64,000 bases of DNA, taken from positions 434,001 to 498,000 of the forward strand of contig NZ_CP030038.1 in assembly GCF_015291725.1 (NCBI RefSeq), in the 5' to 3' direction. This document shows positions 18,987-27,947 of the stretch, piece by piece (position 1 is the stretch's first letter; each line of letters opens with the position of its first letter). Source of the DNA: Bradyrhizobium sp. CCBAU 51765 (lineage in GTDB: Bacteria > Pseudomonadota > Alphaproteobacteria > Rhizobiales > Xanthobacteraceae). Under the pieces are notes generated by a model, which worked only from the letters and a program-made list of their open reading frames with translations, was not told the origin of the DNA and did not search any database. The translations under genes were made by a program, and so were the position numbers.

Positions 18987-20258
18987 ATGTTCGACACAGC
19001 CTACCGGCAGCGCCTCGAAGCCGATCTTGCGCGATGGGAAGCCGATGGCGTGATCGCGCCCGCGGCAGCCGCCAGCATCCGCCACGCGCTGCCGCCGCTC
19101 TCGCCCGGCGTCAACATCGCCGTGGTCGTCGCCATCGTCGGCGGCCTCTTGATCGCAGCCGCGTTCCTCGCCTTCGTGGCGGCGCACTGGACCGAGATCG
19201 CGCGGCTCCTGCGGTTCGCGAGCCTCTTGGCCGGCATGGCCGTTGCCGGCGGCCTCGGCGCCTGGTTCGCCGCGCGCGGCCGCACCATTCTCGCCGATCT
19301 CTGCGCCAGCGTCGGCGCCATCATCTTCGGTGCCGGCATCGCGCTGGTCGGGCAGATGTACCATCTCGGCGAGGATTTCGCCGGCGGCATGCTGCTGTGG
19401 TCGATCGGCGCGTTTGCCGCGGCGCTTCTGACCGGCTCGCGCGGCGCGCTCGCGGTCGGCCTCGTCGCGGCCTCGATCTGGACCTGCCTGCGGACCAACG
19501 ACGCGCCCGACATCCTGCATCTTCCTTACGTCGCGGTCTGGCTCGTCGCCGCCGCGGCGGCCTTTGCCTGGAATTCCCGCGTCGCGGCCCATCTCGTCGC
19601 GCTCGCGCTGCTGCCGTGGTGGATCGCGACCTCGCTTCGCTTCGAGCTCGACGGCGCCCAGCCGGCCTTCCTGCTCGCCAATGGCGCGGCATTGGCGTTC
19701 GGCGCGGGGCTCGCGATCGCGGCCATGCCGTCGCCGCGGGCGCTTCGTTTCGGCAGCGTGCTGTCGGTCTATGGGGCGTTGTCGCTGGCCGGCGTCGCAT
19801 TCCTCGAGGTGACGACCATCGACGACATCATCCGCCTGCGCACCCTCACGGTGCCGGTCCAGCCGTGGTGGGCGATCCTGCGCGGCGCCGCCGGCGTGAT
19901 CCTTGCCCTGGTGTCCGCCGCGTTCACCCGGCGCGCCGGTGAAGTCCTGGCGGCCGGCGCGATCGGCCTCGTGCTGCTCGCCGCACCGCTGTGGCCGGCG
20001 CCTGCTTCCGGCGAGCCCTGGCTCGCCTATGCCGCGCTGCTCTCAGCCATGCTGTGCCTCGTCGTCTCAGGCATGCTCGACGACGTGCGCCCGCGCATCG
20101 TCGCCGGCTGGCTCGGCATCGCCGGCGTGGTCGCGGGCATCACCTGGGCCGTGAAGGGCTCGCTGCTGCGCCGCTCGGTCTTCCTGGCAGTGGCGGGCGT
20201 TGCCGCCGTCGCCTTTGCCACCGCGCTGGGCCGCCTGCTGCCGAGGGCCGCGCGATGA
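18987..20258 (+). CDS. DUF2157 multispanning membrane protein
   Basis: Inner-membrane protein, 423 aa. A short soluble N-terminus (residues 1-40) with YRQRLEADLARWEADGVIAP is the DUF2157 signature, followed by roughly ten to twelve hydrophobic helices starting NIAVVVAIVGGLLIAAAFLA. VGQMYHLGEDFAGGML is another conserved DUF2157 block. The function of the family is not known. It overlaps the next gene, a GDYXXLXY protein, by four bases (ATGA). This pairing recurs in bacteria, so the two products probably work together in the membrane. Confidence 0.88.
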   Translation: MFDTAYRQRLEADLARWEADGVIAPAAAASIRHALPPLSPGVNIAVVVAIVGGLLIAAAFLAFVAAHWTEIARLLRFASLLAGMAVAGGLGAWFAARGRTILADLCASVGAIIFGAGIALVGQMYHLGEDFAGGMLLWSIGAFAAALLTGSRGALAVGLVAASIWTCLRTNDAPDILHLPYVAVWLVAAAAAFAWNSRVAAHLVALALLPWWIATSLRFELDGAQPAFLLANGAALAFGAGLAIAAMPSPRALRFGSVLSVYGALSLAGVAFLEVTTIDDIIRLRTLTVPVQPWWAILRGAAGVILALVSAAFTRRAGEVLAAGAIGLVLLAAPLWPAPASGEPWLAYAALLSAMLCLVVSGMLDDVRPRIVAGWLGIAGVVAGITWAVKGSLLRRSVFLAVAGVAAVAFATALGRLLPRAAR

Positions 20259-20869
20259 AGGGGCTGATCGCTTCGCTCACCGCGTTCTGGCAGCGCATCC
20301 CGAAACCCGTGCTGTTCGGCCTCGCCGTCCTGCTGCAATCTGCGTTGCTGGTGCTGATGGTGGCCGACCGCATGCAGATCCTGCGCGACGGCGTCGAGGT
20401 GACCTTGCAGACGCAGCCGGTCGATCCCCGCGATCTCCTGCGCGGCGACTATGTCGTGCTCAATTACGACATCTCTCTGGTCGCTGCCGGCGCGCTCAAA
20501 GGCAAGGTCGCCGACGCGCGCCATCCCATCGTGTTCGTCAAGCTCGCGCCCAATGCCGATGGCGTCCATCAGGCGGTCTCGGTGCACGCCGAGCCTGTTG
20601 CGGTCACCGCGCCCGATGTGCTGATCCGCGGCCGCGTCGCCAATTACGGCGGCTCCTGCGGCGACGACCGGCGACGGTTCTGCGACAAGCTGCCGGTCAA
20701 ATACGGCCTCGAAAGCTATTTCGTGCCCGAAGGCGAGGGCAGGAAGCTCGAGGACGCCCGCAACCAGCAGAAGCTGCGCATCGTCGCCGCCGTGCTGCCC
20801 TCAGGCCGCGCCGCCATCAAGCGGCTGCTGCTGGATGGGGAGCCGGTGTATGAGGAGCCGTTGTATTAG
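20255..20869 (+). CDS. GDYXXLXY-domain membrane-anchored protein
   Basis: 204 aa, with one N-terminal membrane helix (VLFGLAVLLQSALLVLMVADR) and a periplasmic domain containing the family motif LLRGDYVVLNYDIS at about residues 63-76. Two further Cys (GGSCGDDRRRFCDK) could form a disulfide. It is translationally coupled to DUF2157. Function unknown; the association suggests a two-part membrane system. It is the last recognisable core gene before the AT-richer island. Confidence 0.88.
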   Translation: MKGLIASLTAFWQRIPKPVLFGLAVLLQSALLVLMVADRMQILRDGVEVTLQTQPVDPRDLLRGDYVVLNYDISLVAAGALKGKVADARHPIVFVKLAPNADGVHQAVSVHAEPVAVTAPDVLIRGRVANYGGSCGDDRRRFCDKLPVKYGLESYFVPEGEGRKLEDARNQQKLRIVAAVLPSGRAAIKRLLLDGEPVYEEPLY

Positions 20870-21342
20870 GGCGGGATGGCGTTAGGATAGATCGATTGCC
20901 GCGGCGCTCGTTCATCTCTCCCGCTTGCGAGAGGGCCGCGGCCTCTCCTACGGAGGAAATGGATTTTACTACCGTTTAAGGCCAGGGCTGAATGAGACTA
21001 AGTTGATGGTTGGAAGCGCGGAGCTACTCCATCTCGTGCCGTGACAAGGAGCGTCGGCACCATATTTTTCTCCGAAGACTCGGCAGGCAGGAGGGTTCGC
21101 GTGAATCAAAAGGACTCAGGCAGCGTCGGAATTGGCGCATCATCATGCGTGGGAGATGCGCGGTGGTGGGTATATTGATCGTTGTGCTGAATGATGCCTC
21201 AGAAATTGGAGGGGGCCAGGGGGGAAAGCTCGCAGCCGACCCCCCGAGGTGACCTCTCAGATTCTGGACCCCTGCACAGTTCTCGCTCGGGTCCCTCACC
21301 GCGCGGCACCAAGCGTCACAGAACGTTATGGCAGTGCGTAGC
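20870..21342. other. Intergenic region at the left edge of the AT-richer island
   Basis: 473 bp without a supported gene. It contains a hairpin CTCTCCCGCTTGCGAGAGG near 20920-20945 and a G-rich/C-rich dyad (GGAGGGGGCC ... CCGACCCCCC) near 21209-21246. Base composition shifts from about here. No integrase or direct repeat was recognised. Confidence 0.4.
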
Positions 21343-22992
21343 CTAGAGAACCAGCTGCGCAAGATAAGGTCGCAAATGTTCGCTAACAAATGCAAACTGA
21401 TTGTCGTCAAGTAGCTGGCGTTTCTGGACCCCCACGCCGACGATATCCGCGTCATCGGCTGTAATGCCAACCGCATCTTCTACGCCAAGTATCAGTTGCG
21501 CGTTCTCTGGGCGCTTCTTGACAAGGAACGAGATAATCGCGGGCAGATGCTGTCCATCTTGTCCTTGCTGATTCGGGGCATCGATCACGATCGGACAAAA
21601 TGTCGACGATCCAAATTCCTTTGCTGTGTGCAAGAAAGCGTAGAAATAGGCGGTGAGACCGCGCGGCCCTTCACTGCCACGAGCTAAATGCGCATTCGCG
21701 ATTGAACCTGACTTAAAGCTCTCCATCCTCACATCTAGACTCATCGAAAAGCCTGTGAGGCGACTGAAGAAGAAATCATTAATCGCGGCAGACCTCTTAC
21801 GGTCGAGTGATTTGCGCATCGCAAGCTTAAGCTCCGCGATACGGGCGCCAAGTGCCCCCACCTTGCCTTCAATTTCGGTCATGCGCTCTCGCAGCACGCG
21901 GCTTGCCGCATTGCGACCCTCCGCAGCCATTACTTCCTCTAGGCTGACATCATTCTTGCGCGTTGAGAGAATCGCCCTAATACGGGAAAGCGCAGTCTCG
22001 ACGTCGCCCAGTTCTCTTTGAGCGGCGTCGATCTGTTTCTGAAGCTCGTCCTTTTGTTCTTTAGCTTGGTGGAGGATGCCGATCAGAGCTTCGGTGTCTG
22101 CCGCAATGCCGAATCGTTCAGCAATATCGTTTGTGTAGTGTTCTCCGCATGTGGGGCATTCAACGTCCGCCGGGTGTCCAATTGCGCTCTTGAATACCTC
22201 GTCAAGTTCCGCAAGGGCCGCTTTTGCGATGTCTATCTGTGTCGTCCACAAGGCGCGAGTATCAATCAATTCTGATAATTTTGCCCGGTGGGAATTCTGT
22301 CGGTCGAGAAGTTCCGAGCACTCCGCCAAGAGACTGTTCGTTTCAGCCTCGAAATCCTTCAGGTCGAAATAAATCCCCGTTTCGGGTTGCACGGAACGAA
22401 TTTGCTCCAGTGCATCTCGGAATCCTTGAAGCTTTGCTTGCGCTTCTTGAAGTGCGATCGTTAGTCGATCCCTCTCAGCCCTCGCAACGTAATAGGCGTT
22501 GGGTTTAAGGCCGGAGTGATACTCGGCGAGACTTGCAGCTGAATTCGGAAGATACATCCCACGAAACGGCTTCCATGGTTCGGACCAGCTCTTATCTTGA
22601 TCGATACAAAAAGGAGCAAATGCGTAAGCCGGCGGTGGGATACCCCAGCCAGCGATTGCGATACCCTTGCGATCTCTGCATTCCTGCAAAATCCTTCGTA
22701 TATGACGGTCGTTTTCCGGACCTATTGGATCGGCAAGCAATTTCCAGGCTTGGGGTTGTGTGGCCCGCCCTGCTCCTAAATTCCAAACGATCAGGGACCC
22801 GAACCCCATCGCCCGGGCACGTTGAATATTACGCGTTATCGTCGGGTCGTCACGGTCGGCGTCCGCCGTCGATGGATTGAGCATCCCAGACACGAATGGT
22901 GGAAGCGAGTCGTCCCAAACTCGCCTAAGCTCGTAACGGTATGTTTCACACCGCGAGAGAACTGCGCTGGATTTCTCGAACAAATTTCGCAT
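21343..22992 (-). CDS. Chimeric DUF1643 - SMC-like ATPase C-terminal protein
   Basis: 549 aa from MRNLFEK; not matched to a known complete family. Residues 5-117 are DUF1643-like: CETYRYELRRVWDD, SGMLNPSTADADRDDPTI, VWNLGAGRATQP and AIAGWG. From about residue 120 the sequence changes to an SMC/Rad50-like protein: APFCIDQDKSW, a long coiled coil with a hook-like VECPTCGEHY near residue 280, a signature-like GSEGPRGLTAYFYAFLHTA, and a Walker B-like PIVIDAPNQQGQD. The Walker A lobe is missing, so ATP hydrolysis by itself is unlikely. Base composition is lower in GC than its surroundings, which suggests acquisition. The frame continues 110 codons upstream without a conserved start; the ATG at 22992 has AGG seven bases upstream. 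Probably a deletion-generated fusion in a mobile island. Confidence 0.65.
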   Translation of the reverse strand: MRNLFEKSSAVLSRCETYRYELRRVWDDSLPPFVSGMLNPSTADADRDDPTITRNIQRARAMGFGSLIVWNLGAGRATQPQAWKLLADPIGPENDRHIRRILQECRDRKGIAIAGWGIPPPAYAFAPFCIDQDKSWSEPWKPFRGMYLPNSAASLAEYHSGLKPNAYYVARAERDRLTIALQEAQAKLQGFRDALEQIRSVQPETGIYFDLKDFEAETNSLLAECSELLDRQNSHRAKLSELIDTRALWTTQIDIAKAALAELDEVFKSAIGHPADVECPTCGEHYTNDIAERFGIAADTEALIGILHQAKEQKDELQKQIDAAQRELGDVETALSRIRAILSTRKNDVSLEEVMAAEGRNAASRVLRERMTEIEGKVGALGARIAELKLAMRKSLDRKRSAAINDFFFSRLTGFSMSLDVRMESFKSGSIANAHLARGSEGPRGLTAYFYAFLHTAKEFGSSTFCPIVIDAPNQQGQDGQHLPAIISFLVKKRPENAQLILGVEDAVGITADDADIVGVGVQKRQLLDDNQFAFVSEHLRPYLAQLVL

Positions 22993-23548
22993 TAAACCTA
23001 GTAGCTGCAAGCGATGCGGCTTCATCGTGAAGGCGAAGCGGATCGTCTTCAAGACCAAATAGCTCCCGAAGCAGGTCAGTTCTAAGAAGACTCGCTTTCT
23101 CTGCCGATCCACCGGCGCAGCGGCGACCAGCAGGGTCCAGCGGCAAAACTCGAACCTGCGTCGACCGCGCAATGGGATCGCTTTTAAAGGCCCTGCATAC
23201 CCCAGCCACTTAGACCTTGCGATGATGCCACTATGCTCCTGTTTTGCCCGACGAAGCAAATGACGCGAGACGTCATTCGAATGGGCGGCAACGATCGCGA
23301 CCAATTCTCGTTCGGCCCGCATGGCTGCGCCGGGACAAGCGCGTCAAACCACGATCCCTCGGCCTTTTAGCTCCCGAAACGCCCTCCGACCCGCACTCGA
23401 TCCCGCACCCCACCTAACCCATTGATCTTGCAACCCCCGTCTACTGTGCATGGGGTTGTTTTCGCACTTTCGTTGCTTCATGCCATCACGCGAGGCCCTC
23501 AACCGCCCCGGCACCCGATCCGCGGCCCCCACCCCAAGCGAGACCAAC
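22993..23548. other. Right part of the AT-richer island, no supported gene
   Basis: The chimera's frame stays open upstream to 23322 and another minus frame is open at 22946-23209, but neither shows recognisable domains or ribosome sites. It may contain the eroded start of the island gene. It ends before the exporter. Confidence 0.35.
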
Positions 23549-24409
23549 ATGCACTCTTCGGCCAGCGGCTGGGGCAACGGGCTTCTCGGCGTCATCATCT
23601 TCAGCGGCTCGCTGCCGGCGACGCGGGTGGCGGTCGGCGGCTTCTCGGCGCTGTTCCTGACCTCGGCGCGCGCCGTCATCGCGGCGCTGATCGGGGCAGT
23701 GGTGCTTGCCGTGCTCCGGCAGGCGCGGCCGCAGCGCCGTGATCTCGGCTCGCTCGCCATCGTCGCCGTCGGCGTCGTGGTCGGCTTCCCGCTGCTGACG
23801 GCGCTCGCGCTCCAGCACATCACCTCGGCGCATTCGATCGTCTTCATCGGCCTCCTGCCGCTGTCGACCGCGATCTTCGGCGTGCTGCGCGGTGGTGAGC
23901 GGCCGCAACCGCTGTTCTGGCTGTTCGCCGTGCTCGGCAGCGCCACCGTGGCCGGCTTCGCGCTCTCCGGTGACGGCTCCGCCTCGCTCGAAGGCGATCT
24001 CCTGATGGTGGCCGCGATCGTGCTGTGCGGCCTCGGCTATGCCGAGGGCGCCGCGCTGTCGCGCCGCCTCGGCGGCTGGCAGGTGATCTCCTGGGCGCTG
24101 CTGCTCGCGCTGCCGTTGATGGCGGCGCTCGCGATTCTGACATGGCCGCCCGCCTGGAGCGGCATCGGCGTGCCGGCCTGGATCGGGCTCGCCTACGTCT
24201 CCGTCTTCAGCATGTTCGTCGGTTTCATCTTCTGGTACCGCGGGCTCGCAATCGGCGGCATCGCCCGCGTCGGCCAGTTGCAGCAGCTGCAGCCGTTCTT
24301 CGGTCTCGCGCTCGCGGGCTTCCTGCTGCATGAGCCCGTTGCCTGGAGCATGATCGCCGCGACCGCGCTCGTGGTCGTCTGCGTCTTCTTCGCGCGGCGG
24401 TTTGCGTGA
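23549..24409 (+). CDS. EamA-type DMT-superfamily transporter
   Basis: Inner-membrane transporter, 286 aa, about ten helices in two EamA halves. Landmarks are NGLLGVIIFSGSLPATRVAV, FLTSARAVIAALIGAVVLAV, HITSAHSIVFIGLLPLSTAI and the late QPFFGLALAGFLLHEP. Start MHSSASG is the likeliest by topology; an in-frame ATG at 23480 would add 23 residues rich in Pro and Ser that do not look like membrane protein. Substrate unknown. It adjoins the AT-richer island but has the composition of the core genome. Confidence 0.88.
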   Translation: MHSSASGWGNGLLGVIIFSGSLPATRVAVGGFSALFLTSARAVIAALIGAVVLAVLRQARPQRRDLGSLAIVAVGVVVGFPLLTALALQHITSAHSIVFIGLLPLSTAIFGVLRGGERPQPLFWLFAVLGSATVAGFALSGDGSASLEGDLLMVAAIVLCGLGYAEGAALSRRLGGWQVISWALLLALPLMAALAILTWPPAWSGIGVPAWIGLAYVSVFSMFVGFIFWYRGLAIGGIARVGQLQQLQPFFGLALAGFLLHEPVAWSMIAATALVVVCVFFARRFA

Positions 24410-24419
24410 GGCCTGTGCC

Positions 24420-25634
24420 TCACGCCTCCCCCATCACCGTTCGCGTCAGCGCGCTCCTTGCAAACTTCTTCAGCGGCATCGGCTTGCCGAACAGAAAGCC
24501 CTGCACGAGGTCGAAGCCGAGCTCGTTCGCCGCGACGAGGTCGGCGCGGCTCTCGACCCCTTGAGCCACGGTGCGTGCGCCAAAGCCCTGCGCCAGCTCG
24601 ACGATGTGACGGCACACCGTGCGCTTCAGCCGATCACTGCCGCTGCCGGTGACGAATTGCCGATCGGCCTTCAGCTTGACGAAGGGAATTCGGTCGAGCC
24701 CCATCAGCGACGGCCAGTTGGTGCCGAGATTGTCGATCGACAGGCCGATATTGTGCAGGCCCACCTCGCGTGCGACCTCGGTCAGGAGATCGACCTCGCG
24801 GATCGCCTCCTCGCTGTCGATCTCGACCGTCAGTCCGCCGAAGGCCGGATGCGTCGGCACGCGGCGGCAGAGATCCCGCACGGCCTGCGGTTCCCTCAGA
24901 TAGGAGGCGGGAAGATTGATCGACAGATCGACCGGGCTTTGTTGTTCCAGAAGATAGTGCCAGTCCTGCACGGCGCGATCGATCACGAACTCCGACAGAC
25001 CGCGGAAATGCGGATCGTGCGGCTCCGGGATGAAGTAGGCCGGCGGCACCACGCCCCAGGTCGGATGTCGCATCCGCACCAGCGCCTCGGCGCCGCTGCG
25101 CACGAGCGTGCGCGCATCGATCTTGGGCTGGTACCAGAGCTCGAGCCAGCCGGCGTGCAAGGCCTCGCCGACATGCACGGCCGGGCTCGGCGCCGGCTCA
25201 TCCGGCAGCAGCATCGCGACACGCTCGCGCAGCGTCTCCGCGGCAAAGGGCGTGGTCAGCGGCGGCAGCATCGCAAGGCCATATTCCTCACCGACCTGCC
25301 GCACGGCCTTGACGATGATCGACTCGCGGGCACCGACGGCGAGGACCCTGCCGGCAAATGCCTCGCGCACCAGGATTTCGAGGAATCGTCCCGGCTCGAT
25401 GCCATCGGCGGCGACGCCGAGCAGGATCAGGTCCGGCAACTCGGTGGCGAGCACGGTTTGCAACTCGTCGGCACTGGCGCATTCGCAGGTGACGAACCCG
25501 AGATCCTCGAGCACCTCGCTGAGAAAGGCGCGCAGGTGACGCTTGCTGTCGGCCACGCAGGCGCGCGGCGTCACCTTTCGTCGTCCGAAGGTCACAGGCC
25601 TCCGGCCGACGAGTTCAATCATCCCATCGTTCAT
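24420..25634 (-). CDS. Degenerate REC-EAL protein (probable non-catalytic c-di-GMP effector)
   Basis: 404 aa: a receiver-like domain (residues 20-140) and an EAL domain (155-400). The receiver has lost its phospho-acceptor: in PDLILLGVAADG the aspartate position is Gly73. The EAL motif keeps GAEALVR (E183), Asn240 and K-A-D (322-324). But DDFG is changed to DNLG (Asn302) and AEGVE to AQGVE (Gln358), positions needed for metal binding and catalysis. It is therefore likely to bind c-di-GMP or a partner protein rather than degrade the nucleotide. GGGAG lies upstream of the ATG. It is convergent with the exporter, with only ten bases between stops, and stands alone on its strand. Confidence 0.88.
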   Translation of the reverse strand: MNDGMIELVGRRPVTFGRRKVTPRACVADSKRHLRAFLSEVLEDLGFVTCECASADELQTVLATELPDLILLGVAADGIEPGRFLEILVREAFAGRVLAVGARESIIVKAVRQVGEEYGLAMLPPLTTPFAAETLRERVAMLLPDEPAPSPAVHVGEALHAGWLELWYQPKIDARTLVRSGAEALVRMRHPTWGVVPPAYFIPEPHDPHFRGLSEFVIDRAVQDWHYLLEQQSPVDLSINLPASYLREPQAVRDLCRRVPTHPAFGGLTVEIDSEEAIREVDLLTEVAREVGLHNIGLSIDNLGTNWPSLMGLDRIPFVKLKADRQFVTGSGSDRLKRTVCRHIVELAQGFGARTVAQGVESRADLVAANELGFDLVQGFLFGKPMPLKKFARSALTRTVMGEA

Positions 25635-26353
25635 CGTACACCACTCCCGTTCCGTGACGGTTTTTTAAACGGCGAGCGTGGGTTCAAATAAGGAGAGCTT
25701 CACTTCGTTCTTGAATAATTTGGGTAACGTTAAGCTCTGCAATTCGAGCTAATTTTTCGACAGATGCTTCGAAAAGAATCCGCATATCCAGGCGTCGCAC
25801 GCGCAACGACGGTCGAAGCACGTGAAAAGTCTGTTGCGCGCAATGGGCGTGCAATCTGCCGCTCGACTGCATTGCGCAATGCGGTTGCCTGGCGCAGCGA
25901 AGAGGCCGGCCGAGGATTGATTGCCGGCGACTTTCTCGTGTCACGCCGGCCCGCGTGCTCGTTCGAGGGACGCGGCTGGTGGTGCTTGTCGTCGTGGTCG
26001 GTGTGCAATTGCCTTGCGGCTATGACGCCAGCGCCATTGTCGTCGATGCGAGCGTCAGCGCGCGCATCGGAGCGACGGCTGCGCCGGAACAGCTCGTCTT
26101 CCCGCCATGCGCGCATCTTGCGCTTTCGCGCGCGGTGGTCCTGCGACAACGGGGCCGGCCCGGCGGCCGAGAATGTGAAGTGCATCACACGCGCATTGCT
26201 GCGCCTGCGCTATTGGTCCGCGCAGCCGGTGGTGGGCTGTCGAGGACTACAGCAATGTCGATGCGGCGAATGATGTATTGGTGGTTCAGATTCGTGCTGT
26301 CGGGGCGGTTTTTCGACCGTTTCCTGAGCCTGCCGCGCGCCCGGCGCGCCTAA
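25635..26353. other. Long intergenic region upstream of the REC-EAL gene
   Basis: 719 bp. The first part is AT-richer and holds a 33-codon minus-strand frame (25684-25785, ATG start) just upstream of the REC-EAL gene; it could be a leader peptide but has no known relative. The rest has no supported gene. It ends at the repeat at 26354. Confidence 0.4.
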
Positions 26354-26452
26354 AGCATGATCCGGAGAAGTGCGCAGCGGTTCTTCGAGAAGATCACGCC
26401 TAGACAGCACCCCAAAGCGCGATGACGATTCATCCTCATCGTAGCGCGCTTT
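26354..26452. repeat. Interspersed repeat, family G copy 1 (AGCATGATCCGG...)
   Basis: AGCATGATCCGGAGAAGTG with a diverged inverted partner AGAAGATCACGCC, then an AAAGCGCGATGACGATTCAT / CATCGTAGCGCGCTTT palindrome. The second, shorter copy at 34048-34096 shares the first part. The second palindrome overlaps the stop of the downstream hypothetical gene and could serve as its terminator. Confidence 0.75.
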
Positions 26453-27671
26453 AGTTTTGCCCGATCAACTTGCGGAACGCCGCCGCACCGTCCTGCATCG
26501 CGTCGCGTCCCTTCCAGGCCAGATAAGTCAGCTTGCCGCCGAGCGTGTCGTGGTTGCGCAGCCGCCGCGATCCGAGAATGTGGCCCACATTGGCGGGGAA
26601 GCGGCTCACCTCGGCGGAGACCAGCTTTGCGATCGCGTCCATCAATTGCTGGAGGCGGACGCCCCAGTCGCAATGCTCGATGCCGTCGATGCGGACCTTG
26701 AGCGCATATTCGGTGTCGTAGATTTCGGCGAGCAGGTCGCGGGCGATCAGCACGCGGTTGTTGCGAAGCGCGATACGAAGCGCGAGGCGCTTGTCGTCGA
26801 GCCGGTCGAGGACCATGTGAACGACGCAGGCATAGGGCGTGGCGGCGACGTCTGCGGCGGCCTTGCTCGCAGCGGCCCTGGTGGCAAGCCGCACCAATTG
26901 CCAGGACGTCTTCAGGCGTCGCGCCACCAGCGCCAGCGCGAAGGGCAGCGCCTGGGGGTGGGCCTTCTTGAAGGCGTCGAGCTGCGCGGTGATCTGGGCG
27001 ACCTGGCCGTCGTCGAACTTCGCGATCCTCTCGGGCAGCTTCTCGTTGAACTTCGGTAGCGCATTGCCGGCGCGCAGCACATGCAGCATCTTCACGACGT
27101 CGTCGAAGGCGGTGCGTGAGGCGGTATATTGCCCGAGCTTGGCGCGCGCGGATTCGGCGCTCTCGGGCGAGGCGAGGGTGTTCTCGAGAACCTTGACGAC
27201 CTTGGTCTGGAAGGTCGACGCGATCTTCTGCACCTCCTTCGGGTTGTTCGCCGCGACCTGGTCGTTGATCGCCTTGATGTAGTCGCGCGCCATCGTCGGC
27301 AGCAGGTCGCGGCAGATCCATTCCCAGATCGGGGTGAGGGTATTGCGCGAGATCCGCCCCATGTTGGCATGCTCGGGCGCGCCGTCGATCAGCAGCAGCT
27401 CGAGCGGCGCGAAGAAATAGCGCGACGGGCTGGTGGCGCGGGCCTGGGTCGATCCGTCCTTGCGGAACTCGGCGCGCAAGCGGGCCTGGATGTTGGCCGA
27501 ACCCGGCATGTCGATGCCGCACAGCTCGAGCCGCTCGAGCTCGCTGAGCAGACAGCTGCGCGACAGCGGCGTCAGCCTCTGCAGGAATTCCGACAGTCGA
27601 TCGATCTCGTTCATGGCACGCATCTTTCGCAGCGTGTCCCGCTGGCTTGCGGGCCCAATGCGTGGAGGCAT
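26451..27671 (-). CDS. Conserved hypothetical protein (406 aa, mostly helical)
   Basis: Not recognised as any named family. 406 aa, no signal peptide or membrane helix; mostly amphipathic helices with many Ala, Leu, Lys and Arg. Segments include DRLSEFLQRLTPLSRSCLLS near the N-terminus, FFAPLELLLIDGAPEHANMG, and CDWGVRLQQLMDAIAKLV toward the C-terminus. ATG at 27671 is chosen; GGGAGG lies 12 bases upstream, a little far. Codon use matches the core genome, so it is a real native gene. It is divergent from the LuxR-type gene at 27948, with a 276-bp gap. Confidence 0.75.
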   Translation of the reverse strand: MPPRIGPASQRDTLRKMRAMNEIDRLSEFLQRLTPLSRSCLLSELERLELCGIDMPGSANIQARLRAEFRKDGSTQARATSPSRYFFAPLELLLIDGAPEHANMGRISRNTLTPIWEWICRDLLPTMARDYIKAINDQVAANNPKEVQKIASTFQTKVVKVLENTLASPESAESARAKLGQYTASRTAFDDVVKMLHVLRAGNALPKFNEKLPERIAKFDDGQVAQITAQLDAFKKAHPQALPFALALVARRLKTSWQLVRLATRAAASKAAADVAATPYACVVHMVLDRLDDKRLALRIALRNNRVLIARDLLAEIYDTEYALKVRIDGIEHCDWGVRLQQLMDAIAKLVSAEVSRFPANVGHILGSRRLRNHDTLGGKLTYLAWKGRDAMQDGAAAFRKLIGQN

Positions 27672-27947
27672 TTGCGCGCTCAACCTCCCTAGAGAAGCAA
27701 GTCGCCGTTAATTAATCCGTAAAAGCCGGGGGCCGGCGCCGGTTGGAGGCGGCGATCAAGGGGAGTTCTCCGGTCCGACGGCTCAAGGCGTTGGCCGGAA
27801 CTCAACCGCTGCACGATCGAGGGCGGCCGCACGCAAGCACAAATTGTGCCGAAGTCGCCTTTTTAGCGCAAAAGAGCCCAAATCACCGTAGTCTTACGGA
27901 GAAGAAAGTTAAGCACAGACCGGCCCCGGTTCCGCTAAACGAGTGCC

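Noticed and set aside
22946..23209. 87-codon minus-strand frame in the island
   Set aside because: It contains protein-like stretches but overlaps the chimera's N-terminal region in another frame, has no ribosome site and no recognised family; could be a remnant but is not supportable.
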